From contig CAZZCS010000081.1 of NCBI GenBank assembly GCA_964652645.1, positions 1-11,278 on the forward strand: DNA of 11,278 nucleotides. Direction: 5' to 3'. Position numbers and translations under genes: made by a program. The notes under the pieces are model-generated. The model saw only the letters and a list, made by a program, of their open reading frames with translations. It did no database searches and was not told the DNA's origin. This DNA comes from CAZZCS01 sp964652645 (GTDB lineage: Bacteria; Cloacimonadota; Cloacimonadia; Cloacimonadales; Cloacimonadaceae). Below, piece after piece: positions 1 through 7,660 of this stretch. Numbering within the stretch: the stretch's first letter is position 1; every line of letters begins with the position of its first letter.

Positions 1-132
1 TTAAGACCACTGTGACAGATGATACTCATTTGCAGATTTGGGTGAGAGTTTGTACTAGACACAAGAATGCTCTACGGAGCTATCAGACCAGGCTTGGAAA
101 CTCTCCATCTGGAGTATGGGTCAAAATAATCA

Positions 133-161
133 TTGACACAATCGATTACCTGTTTCATCTT
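133..161 (+). promoter_or_regulatory. Candidate sigma-70-type promoter upstream of the REC/ATP-grasp pair
   Basis: A perfect TTGACA lies at 133-138. After a 17-base spacer comes CATCTT at 156-161, which matches the TATAAT consensus at only three of six positions. It would give a 5' leader of roughly 125 bases before the ATG at 294, containing the two inverted repeats at 169-182 and 209-225. The -35 match is good, the -10 is weak, and the phylum's promoter consensus is unknown to me, so this is only a candidate. Confidence 0.25.
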
Positions 162-168
162 ATGAGAA

Positions 169-182
169 AGTACTAAGGTACT
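169..182. repeat. Short inverted repeat in the leader of the first large gene
   Basis: AGTAC (169-173) and GTACT (178-182) are perfect inverted arms around a four-base TAAG spacer. The stem has only five base pairs, so it is weak as RNA structure, but the AGTACT core recurs in the palindrome 40 bases downstream. It could be a half of a protein-binding region or chance. Confidence 0.25.
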
Positions 183-208
183 ATTTGTGTGTGAGATAAA
201 GTATGTGT

Positions 209-225
209 CTGGTCAGTACTGACAG
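209..225. repeat. Palindrome, possible operator
   Basis: GTCAGTACTGAC at 212-223 is a perfect 12-bp palindrome. Including flanks, 209-225 reads CTG-GTCAGTACTGAC-AG, which is a 16-bp perfect palindrome (CTGTCAGTACTGACAG) with one extra G. It sits about 70 bases upstream of the first large gene, a plausible place for a dimeric regulator to bind. No regulator can be named from the sequence. Confidence 0.35.
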
Positions 226-293
226 CCCTCTGGTTGTCTCGGGATCGGGCACCCTGGAAAAAATAAACAACGATTTGATAGGTGTATTGCGCT

Positions 294-3260
294 ATGAAGA
301 TGGAAGATCTGAATTACTATTACAACAAGTTTAAGTTTGGCGAAGATATTTTTCACCAGTTGATGCAGAAGCGTGTCCGGGAAATTCTATTGGTTTCCAC
401 ATTCTATGATGCCTTTATTTTTGAGCAGGACGGCAGGCTTTCCGAGCAAATCTTTGGAGAGTACAGACAGTTGAATCTCACGACTGCTCCACGTATTACG
501 AGCGTGCCCACAGGTGAAGATGCCCTCCGGAAGATCAAAGAAAACGATTACGATCTGGTGATTACGATGATGCGGATTGGCGAGATTGGCCCCTTCCAAC
601 TGGCTAAGCAGATCAAGGCAACCAACCCCCAGCTCCCCATTCTCTTGCTCCTCAATGTGCAGTCGGACTATGTGATCTGGGAAAATCATGAAGCTGATAA
701 ACAGTACATAGACGACGTGTTCCTCTGGAATGGCGATACAAAGCTCTTTCTGGCGATGGTGAAAAGCGTGGAAGACAAGATGAATCTGGAATATGATACC
801 GTTCATGGCTTGGTTCGCGTAATCCTTTTAGTCGAAGATTCTATCCACTACTACTCCATGTTTTTACCCTCACTATACTCGGCGGTAATGAAACAAACCC
901 AACGCCTCATAGAAGAAGAAGTGAGCGACATAAACAAGCGCCTGAGAATGAGGGTTCGCCCCAAGGTTGTGATGGCTCACGATTATGAGGAGGCCATAGA
1001 GCTCTATTCCAAATACAAGGAGTATTTACTCTGCGTGATCTCTGATGTCCGTTACAAGAAAGATGGAGTTATCACTGCTGATGCGGGTTTTCAGCTCATC
1101 GATCATATCCTTTCGGAGCAAAGCGAGCTACCCATCATCCTTCAATCTTCTGAGGATGAAAATGAAGAGATGGCAGTTCAGAGGAATGTCCACTTTCTGA
1201 ACAAAAACTCCAAGCATCTCTTCTCAGACCTCAGAAACTACATGGTTTACAATCTCGGGTTTGGGAACTTTATATTCAGGGGTGTTGATGGCGAAATCAT
1301 TGGTGAAGCCGCTAATATCGCGGAGTTTGAGGAGAAAATCCTCATCATCCCCGAAGAATCACTTGTCTTTCACAGCAGATTCAATCATTTCTCAAACTGG
1401 TTGGTAGCCCACGGCGAAATCCAGATTGCCAAACGTATCCGTCCCATGAAGATCGAAGACTTTGAGAGTCGGGACGAACTCCGCCGCTTTCTCTTTCACA
1501 CTTTTAGAACTGTCCGAATCGAAAAGAACAAAGGCAAGATAATAAACTTCGATGCCGTATCACTAACTGAGCTAAACCAGGTGATCCGTTTGACAGAGGG
1601 ATCTCTGGGCGGTAAGGGGAGAGGATTGGCTTTTCTGAATGCACTCCTGTGCACCATGGACTATGAAAGCAAGTTTGAAGGTTATGGCATCTCGCTTCCC
1701 AGCACAGCCATCATCGGAACAAATGAGTTTGACCTGTTTGTGGAAAATAACAAGATTACAGATAAAGTGCTGGGTAAGACAGACGAAGAGATCGATGAGA
1801 TCTTCCGCGCTGGAAAGTTATCAGACCAACTGGTTCAGAGGCTGGAGATCTATCTAAAGCACATCCATTACCCGATAGCCGTGAGGTCTTCCAGCTTGCT
1901 CGAAGATTCCCAGGCTCAACCTCTGGCAGGAGTCTATAGGACTTTTATGCTACCCAATAACCATTCAGATAGTTTGTTTAGGCTACGCCAGCTGATGGAT
2001 GCGATTAAGCTTGTCTTTTCCTCAGTGTTTCTGTCTGATGCCAGGAACTTCCTGGAAGCCTTGAACTTTAAGGCTGAAGAAGAAAAAATGGCTGTCATCA
2101 TCCAGGAAGTTGTGGGTAGCATGCATGGCGAGCACTACTATTATCCTCACATCTCGGGCGTTGCGCAATCGTATAATTTCTATCCCACCTCATATATGAC
2201 TCACACAGATGGGATCGCCAACGTCGCTCTGGGTTTGGGTAAATCCGTTGTGGAAGGTAAGCTCAATTATCGATTCTGTCCCAAATACCCCGAAACCGAT
2301 ATGCTCCCTCAGGAAGAGATGGTACGATCTTCTCAGAAGGACTTTTATGCCTTGGATTTATCCAAAAACGATTTTGACCTTACCAAGGGCGAAGAGATAA
2401 CCCTCGAAAAGCTCAATATTAGATCTGCTGGCAGCCATGATGTCCTGAGGTATCTCACCTCAATCTGGGACTATGAAAACCATCGTCTCACGGAGAATCT
2501 GGAATCTGCGGGGATGAAGGTGCTCACCTTTGCCAGTATTCTCAAGTATAACTACTTCCCGCTGGCAAAGATAGTGGAAGAGCTCCTTGAAATTGGTGAA
2601 ATAGCTCTGGGAATTCCGGTGGAAATCGAATTTGCCATCAATCTCGATCGGGACAATAGGTTCAATCAACGACCTACTTTTTACATACTGCAGATCAGAC
2701 CGCTCTCGGTGACCACCGAAGCGTATCGGATCGACCCGGACAAGCTGGTCAAACAAGACCTTTTGATGTACACGGAACATGGTATGGGGAATGGGGTGAT
2801 CGATGATTTGTATGATATCATCTACATGGATCCAGAGAGGTTTGATACTACCAAGACTACTGAAATGCAAACAGAGATCGAGCTCTTCAATCAGGAAATG
2901 GCCAGGATGGGAAAACGTTATATCCTGATCGGGCCGGGTAGATGGGGCTCCAGAGATAGGTTTTTGGGCATTCCCGTGCGCTGGCCCCAGATAAATAGGG
3001 CCAAGGTCATCCTGGAAACAGGTCTACGCGATTTTATCGTGGAAGCCTCGCAGGGAACTCATTTCTTTCACAACCTGGTAGCGATGAACGTGGGGTATTT
3101 CACTATTCCATTCATTTCCCAGACGGATTTTGTAGATTGGGAATGGATTCTGAGCCAGGAGATCAATAAGCGGGGCGAATACTTTGTGCACCTCACTTTC
3201 AAGGAGCCCTTGATCGTAAGAATGGATGGGAAGACAGGATTGGCCGTAATCTGTAAATAA
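294..3260 (+). CDS. Double-receiver / PPDK-type ATP-grasp protein (paralogue A, second receiver intact)
   Basis: A 988-residue protein, probably cytoplasmic, with no signal peptide or membrane segment. Residues about 28-155 form a degenerate receiver: Met92 sits where the phospho-Asp should be and the acidic pair is missing. Residues about 176-330 form a second receiver that keeps the acidic pair (E181, D182), the Asp251 acceptor and a Lys (304). Residues about 430-805 are a PPDK_N-type ATP-grasp: GGKGRG (439-444), RSSS (531-534), EIEF (777-780) and LQIRP (799-803), all expected for ATP binding. The last 150 or so residues carry GPGRWGS (880-886) and HFFHN (923-927). No TSHAA-type phosphohistidine domain or PEP/pyruvate barrel is present, so calling it PEP synthase or pyruvate phosphate dikinase would be wrong. 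The likely role is receiver-controlled ATP-dependent phosphotransfer to an unknown acceptor. I chose ATG 294 because AGGTG lies nine bases upstream; GTG 282 is an in-frame alternative. It is tandem with its paralogue, one base apart. Confidence 0.9.
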   Translation: MKMEDLNYYYNKFKFGEDIFHQLMQKRVREILLVSTFYDAFIFEQDGRLSEQIFGEYRQLNLTTAPRITSVPTGEDALRKIKENDYDLVITMMRIGEIGPFQLAKQIKATNPQLPILLLLNVQSDYVIWENHEADKQYIDDVFLWNGDTKLFLAMVKSVEDKMNLEYDTVHGLVRVILLVEDSIHYYSMFLPSLYSAVMKQTQRLIEEEVSDINKRLRMRVRPKVVMAHDYEEAIELYSKYKEYLLCVISDVRYKKDGVITADAGFQLIDHILSEQSELPIILQSSEDENEEMAVQRNVHFLNKNSKHLFSDLRNYMVYNLGFGNFIFRGVDGEIIGEAANIAEFEEKILIIPEESLVFHSRFNHFSNWLVAHGEIQIAKRIRPMKIEDFESRDELRRFLFHTFRTVRIEKNKGKIINFDAVSLTELNQVIRLTEGSLGGKGRGLAFLNALLCTMDYESKFEGYGISLPSTAIIGTNEFDLFVENNKITDKVLGKTDEEIDEIFRAGKLSDQLVQRLEIYLKHIHYPIAVRSSSLLEDSQAQPLAGVYRTFMLPNNHSDSLFRLRQLMDAIKLVFSSVFLSDARNFLEALNFKAEEEKMAVIIQEVVGSMHGEHYYYPHISGVAQSYNFYPTSYMTHTDGIANVALGLGKSVVEGKLNYRFCPKYPETDMLPQEEMVRSSQKDFYALDLSKNDFDLTKGEEITLEKLNIRSAGSHDVLRYLTSIWDYENHRLTENLESAGMKVLTFASILKYNYFPLAKIVEELLEIGEIALGIPVEIEFAINLDRDNRFNQRPTFYILQIRPLSVTTEAYRIDPDKLVKQDLLMYTEHGMGNGVIDDLYDIIYMDPERFDTTKTTEMQTEIELFNQEMARMGKRYILIGPGRWGSRDRFLGIPVRWPQINRAKVILETGLRDFIVEASQGTHFFHNLVAMNVGYFTIPFISQTDFVDWEWILSQEINKRGEYFVHLTFKEPLIVRMDGKTGLAVICK

Positions 3261-3261
3261 C

Positions 3262-6195
3262 ATGATCGCTACAAACTATTGGTCGCGGGAAACTGAGCTG
3301 ATTGAAAGCGTGATGCCACGCAGGATCCAACACATTCTGCTTATCGCATCGCTATATGACTCATTCGTTTTTGAGGTTGATGGATTCCTGGCAGAACAAG
3401 TGGCTGAAGACTTCTATCTCTTGAATCTGACTACTCAACCTGATATTTATCACGCCTCCAGCATCGATAGCGCTCAGAAACAGCTTCAGTACGAGCAGAT
3501 TGATATAGTCGTGATCCACCTGGCTTCGATGAGGTCGATCGCCCTGGGGCTCCTTGCCAAGATCAAAGAGACGCACCCAGACATTCCGATCTTCTTTCTC
3601 CTGAGTGCTCCTCTCGATCTGATGTTCGTCGAGAATCATATCGAAGAACTGCTGCTGGTGGACGATTTTTACTACTGGAGTGGAGATTCAAAACTCTTTC
3701 TGGCGATTATAAAACAACAAGAAGAAAAGCTCAATATCGAACATGATACGCAGGTATATAACATTCCCATTATTATGGTGGTCGAGACCTTTATCCCTTA
3801 CTACTCGCAGTTTCTGCCCCTATTCTACGAACAGATAATGCAGCTCAACCAGACAGTGATCCGGCACGAACATCAGGATTTTAATAAGTCTCTGTATATG
3901 AATGCCAGGCCCCGAGTGCTGCTCTTGCATGATTACGAGAGCGCCGTGGATTTCTATATGAAACATCAGGAATGTGTGATTGGGATCATCAGCAATATCA
4001 ATTACAACTATCGAGGTACGATGAACCGTGATGCCGGGCTGAAACTGCTGCAGTTCATTCGTAAACGGAATCCTACCCTGCCGTTCCTGCTCCAATCTTT
4101 CAACCCCATGTATAGAGATGTCGTGACGAGCAATGAGGGGGAGTTTCTCTACAAAGATATTGTCGGACTGAGAAAGCAACTGAGAAAGTGGCTCGAGACC
4201 GAGATAGGTTTTGGAAAATTCGTGTTTAAAATGCCGGATCAACGTAGGCTTGGAGAAGCAAAATCACTCATCGGTTTTCTAAACATGATCGGCAATATCC
4301 CTCTGCAATCGCTTACCTATCACTTCGAACATGGGCATATCGAAAAGTGGCTCAATACTCATGCGGAGGTTGCGCTCACCATTTACATCAAGCGTTTCCA
4401 TGCAGTCCGTGATCCAGAGGAGCTGCGCATAAAACTCGTAGAAGCTTTCCAGTCTCTCATCTCCTATCGCAGAAGGGAAAAGATCCAGGATTGGACAGAC
4501 GAATCAAACTTTAAGATAAACCTGATCTACAAGATAGGCGAGGATTCAATCGGTGGTAAGGGACGCGGGCTGGCCTTTTTGAACGTTGTTCTCAACAGAT
4601 ATAGTAATCTCAGTGATTCCTATCCCAATGTGAGCATATCCGTACCTGTGGCAGCAGTTCTGGCAACGGGGGAGTATGATAAACTGATTGCCCTGAATCC
4701 GCATCTGCTAAACTTTGAGGGGATGACGGATGAACAGATAGACAAAGCTTTTATCCGCAGTACCTTTCCCAGCTCGACTATCAGCATTCTGGAGCAGATT
4801 GTGGATCAGACCAGTTTCCCTCTGGCTATTAGATCCTCGTCTGTTTTAGAGGATTCGATTACCAACCCCTTTGCTGGAATCTTCAGGACATATCTGATTC
4901 CCAATAGCCACTCTGATCATGATATCAGATTGCAGCAACTGATCACAGCTATAAAGCTCGTTTATGCCTCTATGCACTTGAAGAATGCCAGAGTCTACAG
5001 AGAATCGCTGCGGATCCCTTCCCGGGAAGAAAAGATGGCTATCATCATTCAGAAAGTGGCAGGCAGTTTGCACGGAAGTCACTTTTACCCTCTGGTTTCT
5101 GGTGTGGCTCAATCCTACAATTACTATCCGAGCTCCAATATGACCCATGAAGAGGGCGTGGTTACCCTATCCACAGGCCTGGGAAAAACCGCTGTGGAAA
5201 GAGAGCGCACCTTTGCTTTTTGTCCGGCTCACCCCAATAAAGATATGTTTACGACCCTGGATATCGTCTCAAACTCCCAAAGACATTTCTATGCGATAGC
5301 TTTGGATAAGACGGAGTTTGATCTCCAGCATGGGGAAGATGCGTCCCTGGAGAGAGTAAGAGTCACTCAGAAGCTGTGTGAAAATGAATTGGTGGATCTC
5401 ACCTCTGTATGGGACTATGAAAACAAAGAATTTCTCTCGGGATCCTATGCCAGGGGGCCTCGGGTGATAACCTATCGCAACATGCTCCACTACAATCAAT
5501 ATCCTCTGGCAAACATTATCAAGGACTTTATCAAGCTGGGTAGAGAAGTGATGGGATGTGAAGTCGAAATAGAATTTGCCTTCGATCACGATCACACCAG
5601 TGGCCATAGCCATTTCTACCTGCTTCAGATTCGTCCGATTGCAGTGAACTGCATGCTATATTCCGAGCCCCTTGAAAAGTACCTGGATAAGAGGCAGGAG
5701 CTGTTACTCTTCTCTTCTTATGCCCTTGGAAGTGACATAAACGAAGATATCTCCACGATCATCTATATTCCGCCTGAGTCTTTCAACGTAGTAAAAACTG
5801 AGGCGATGGTGGAAGAGCTGGAAGAGCTGAATCAACTAATGAGAGAGAAAAACGAGAAGTATCTACTTATCGGGCCTGGCCGGTGGGGCTCTTCGGATAG
5901 ATTTCTGGGAATTCCTGTGGTATGGAGCCAGATCTCAAACGCCCAGATCATCGTAGAAGTAGTACTGCCAAATATGGCCATAGAAGCCTCTCATGGGAGC
6001 CATTTCTTTCACAATCTGTTCTCCATGAACGTGGCCTATCTTACTGTGTGGGACAAAGCTAAAAATGATTATCTGGATTGGGAGTGGCTGGACGATCAGC
6101 CTACTGTAATCAAGAGAGAGTACTTCATTGTAAAAAAAATAGATCGAAATCTGAAGATTTTGTTTGACGGAAAGAATGCAGTAGTCAAGAAGTGA
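3262..6195 (+). CDS. Double-receiver / PPDK-type ATP-grasp protein (paralogue B, second receiver lacks phospho-Asp)
   Basis: A 977-residue paralogue of the preceding protein with the same domain order, roughly 60% identical by eye in the C-terminal block. The ATG follows the upstream stop codon after one base and lacks a clear Shine-Dalgarno, which suggests translational coupling in one operon. The first receiver-like domain (about 20-145) has His86 at the phospho-Asp position. The second (about 168-325) reads IISN, with Asn245 replacing the Asp, and its acidic pair is reduced to E175-T176, while Lys298 remains. It is therefore a pseudo-receiver. The ATP-grasp domain stays intact: GGKGRG (431-436), RSSS (524-527), EIEF (769-772) and LQIRP (788-792). 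GPGRWGS (871-877) and HFFHN (914-918) are conserved. The phosphohistidine and PEP/pyruvate domains are absent here too. I infer a constitutive or partner-regulated form of paralogue A. The substrate is unknown. Pyruvate phosphate dikinase or PEP synthase labels from automated annotation should be distrusted. Confidence 0.9.
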   Translation: MIATNYWSRETELIESVMPRRIQHILLIASLYDSFVFEVDGFLAEQVAEDFYLLNLTTQPDIYHASSIDSAQKQLQYEQIDIVVIHLASMRSIALGLLAKIKETHPDIPIFFLLSAPLDLMFVENHIEELLLVDDFYYWSGDSKLFLAIIKQQEEKLNIEHDTQVYNIPIIMVVETFIPYYSQFLPLFYEQIMQLNQTVIRHEHQDFNKSLYMNARPRVLLLHDYESAVDFYMKHQECVIGIISNINYNYRGTMNRDAGLKLLQFIRKRNPTLPFLLQSFNPMYRDVVTSNEGEFLYKDIVGLRKQLRKWLETEIGFGKFVFKMPDQRRLGEAKSLIGFLNMIGNIPLQSLTYHFEHGHIEKWLNTHAEVALTIYIKRFHAVRDPEELRIKLVEAFQSLISYRRREKIQDWTDESNFKINLIYKIGEDSIGGKGRGLAFLNVVLNRYSNLSDSYPNVSISVPVAAVLATGEYDKLIALNPHLLNFEGMTDEQIDKAFIRSTFPSSTISILEQIVDQTSFPLAIRSSSVLEDSITNPFAGIFRTYLIPNSHSDHDIRLQQLITAIKLVYASMHLKNARVYRESLRIPSREEKMAIIIQKVAGSLHGSHFYPLVSGVAQSYNYYPSSNMTHEEGVVTLSTGLGKTAVERERTFAFCPAHPNKDMFTTLDIVSNSQRHFYAIALDKTEFDLQHGEDASLERVRVTQKLCENELVDLTSVWDYENKEFLSGSYARGPRVITYRNMLHYNQYPLANIIKDFIKLGREVMGCEVEIEFAFDHDHTSGHSHFYLLQIRPIAVNCMLYSEPLEKYLDKRQELLLFSSYALGSDINEDISTIIYIPPESFNVVKTEAMVEELEELNQLMREKNEKYLLIGPGRWGSSDRFLGIPVVWSQISNAQIIVEVVLPNMAIEASHGSHFFHNLFSMNVAYLTVWDKAKNDYLDWEWLDDQPTVIKREYFIVKKIDRNLKILFDGKNAVVKK

Positions 6196-6234
6196 AACCG
6201 TGTGTTTTTTCTTTAATTATAAATAACCGTGTGT
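6196..6234 (+). repeat. Pair of 10-bp direct repeats upstream of gdhA
   Basis: AACCGTGTGT occurs at 6196-6205 and again, identically, at 6225-6234, 29 bases start to start (close to three helical turns). The stretch between is T- and A-rich and contains TATAAA at 6218-6223, which could be a -10 element; no good -35 is visible at the expected distance. The repeats could be two sites for a regulator flanking the gdhA promoter. No strong terminator hairpin is seen after the preceding gene, so some read-through into gdhA is possible. Confidence 0.4.
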
Positions 6235-6247
6235 CGAAATAAATCAC

Positions 6248-6254
6248 AGGAGGT
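6248..6254 (+). promoter_or_regulatory. Strong ribosome binding site deciding the gdhA start
   Basis: AGGAGGT at 6248-6254 is a near-perfect Shine-Dalgarno. It leaves 8 bases before ATG 6263, an ideal spacing, but only 2 before the in-frame GTG at 6257. This favours ATG 6263 as the start. Confidence 0.8.
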
Positions 6255-6262
6255 ATGTGTCA

Positions 6263-7594
6263 ATGACAATGCACGAGTTTATGCATCAGGTGTCAGCAAA
6301 GAATGCTGATCAGCCGGAGTTTATCCAGGCTGTAACCGAGGTTGTCGAATCGATTTGGGATGTGTATGAAGCAAATCCCCAATTCAAAAAAGCCAGGATT
6401 CTAGATCGAATCGTGGAGCCTGAACGAGTAATCATTTTCAGAGTTCCATGGCAAACAGATGCTGGAGAAGTCGTAGTAAACCGTGGATTCAGAGTGGAAT
6501 TCAACAGCGCAATCGGCCCCTACAAGGGTGGCTTGCGTTTTCACCCAAGTGTCAATCTAGGCATCCTGAAGTTTCTAGGATTTGAGCAAGTCTTCAAAAA
6601 CAGTCTTACTACTCTCCCCATGGGTGGTGGTAAAGGTGGATCAGATTTCAACCCCAGAGGCCGCTCTGATGAAGAAGTGATGCGTTTCTGTCATTCCTTT
6701 ATGCTTGAGCTGTTCAGACATATCGGCCCCAATACCGACGTCCCTGCTGGTGATATCGGTGTAGGCAAACGCGAGATTGGTTACTTGTTTGGCCTCTATC
6801 GTAAGATTCGTAACGAGTTTACCGGTGTGTTGACAGGTAAAGGTCTGGATTGGGGCGGAAGCTTGATCAGACCCGAAGCAACAGGCTATGGAACAGTCTA
6901 TTTTGCCGAAGAAATGCTCAAGACGGTAAACGAATCTCTAGAAGGGAAAACCGTTCTGGTATCAGGCTCTGGAAATGTATCCCAGTTTGCCATCCAAAAG
7001 ATAAATCAACTGGGCGGAAAGGTCGTAACAGCATCTGATTCAGACGGCTTTATCCACGATCCTGATGGTATCGTTGGCGAAAAATGGGAATACTTGATGG
7101 AACTGAAGAACGTTCGTCGTGGCAGAATCAAAGAGTATGCAGATGAATTTGGAGCCAAATACTACCCAGGCGAGAGACCCTGGTCTATCCCCGGCCAAAT
7201 TGCTCTACCCTGCGCCACTCAAAACGAGATCAATGGCGAAGAAGCCAAGACTCTGGTCAAGAATGGCTGCATTTGCGTTTCTGAAGGTGCCAATATGCCC
7301 ACTACTCCAGAAGGTGTGGAAGTATTCTTGCAAAACAAGATTCTCTATGGCCCTGGCAAAGCAGCCAATGCTGGAGGCGTAGCCACCAGCGGTCTTGAGA
7401 TGACGCAAAACAGCATGCGGATAAACTGGAGCCGAGAAGAAGTCGATGCCAAACTGCATGGAATTATGCAAGCCATACACAACCAGTGTGTTAGCTATGG
7501 CAAAGAAGGAAACTTCGTAAATTATGTAAAAGGTGCCAATGTCGCTGGATTTATAAAAGTGGCAAACGCAATGATGGATCAGGGATTGATCTAA
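6263..7594 (+). CDS. gdhA: NADP-type glutamate dehydrogenase
   Basis: A 443-residue cytoplasmic enzyme of the hexameric small-subunit glutamate dehydrogenase family (usual length about 445-450). It interconverts 2-oxoglutarate plus ammonium plus NADPH with glutamate. The substrate-binding segment GPYKGGLRFHPSVN has its Lys at 88, and the catalytic-region PMGGGKGGSDF has its Lys at 124, matching the family's key lysines. GPNTDVPAGDIGVG follows. The Rossmann motif GSGNVSQ with TASDSDG at the second strand resembles E. coli GdhA rather than the NAD-linked clostridial enzyme, so NADP and an assimilatory direction are likely. The start is set by the AGGAGGT site. The gene lies 67 bases after the ATP-grasp pair and is followed at once by a hairpin terminator, so it is probably transcribed mainly alone, with possible control through the direct repeats upstream. 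No missing residues or truncation are seen. Confidence 0.97.
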   Translation: MTMHEFMHQVSAKNADQPEFIQAVTEVVESIWDVYEANPQFKKARILDRIVEPERVIIFRVPWQTDAGEVVVNRGFRVEFNSAIGPYKGGLRFHPSVNLGILKFLGFEQVFKNSLTTLPMGGGKGGSDFNPRGRSDEEVMRFCHSFMLELFRHIGPNTDVPAGDIGVGKREIGYLFGLYRKIRNEFTGVLTGKGLDWGGSLIRPEATGYGTVYFAEEMLKTVNESLEGKTVLVSGSGNVSQFAIQKINQLGGKVVTASDSDGFIHDPDGIVGEKWEYLMELKNVRRGRIKEYADEFGAKYYPGERPWSIPGQIALPCATQNEINGEEAKTLVKNGCICVSEGANMPTTPEGVEVFLQNKILYGPGKAANAGGVATSGLEMTQNSMRINWSREEVDAKLHGIMQAIHNQCVSYGKEGNFVNYVKGANVAGFIKVANAMMDQGLI

Positions 7595-7613
7595 GTATTT
7601 AACACATAAGCAA

Positions 7614-7651
7614 ATTGAGTCCGGAGTGCAACAGCTTCGGACTCAATCTTT
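7614..7651 (+). terminator. Hairpin terminator after gdhA
   Basis: ATTGAGTCCGGAGT (7614-7627) pairs with GCTTCGGACTCAAT (7634-7647) around a six-base loop. Ten outer pairs are perfect and four inner ones include two G-U wobbles. Only CTTT follows, so the T-tract is short and termination may be partial. It ends just 10-13 bases before the histidine kinase start, leaving no room for a promoter between them. Confidence 0.75.
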
Positions 7652-7660
7652 AAGAGAGTT

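Noticed and set aside
103..114. CTCC-ATCT-GGAG mini-hairpin.
   Set aside because: A four-pair stem is too short to support any function.
3..176. Open frame from the left edge, 57 codons ending in TAA at 174-176, which could be the tail of an upstream gene.
   Set aside because: The length is within chance for a stop-free run, and the translation shows no motif I recognise. It also overlaps the candidate promoter. It could still be a partial gene; sequence to the left would decide.
282..293. GTG start at 282 for the first large gene.
   Set aside because: ATG 294 has an AGGTG at a better spacing, and the four extra residues match nothing in the paralogue. Kept only as an alternative.
3820..4242. 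140-codon minus-strand frame opposite the second ATP-grasp gene.
   Set aside because: Antisense shadow with no ribosome site or recognisable motif.
294..6195. Naming the two large genes ppsA or ppdK.
   Set aside because: Only the ATP-grasp part is shared; the phosphohistidine and PEP/pyruvate domains are missing.
6257..6262. GTG start at 6257 for gdhA.
   Set aside because: It is only two bases from the Shine-Dalgarno; ATG 6263 is at the ideal distance.
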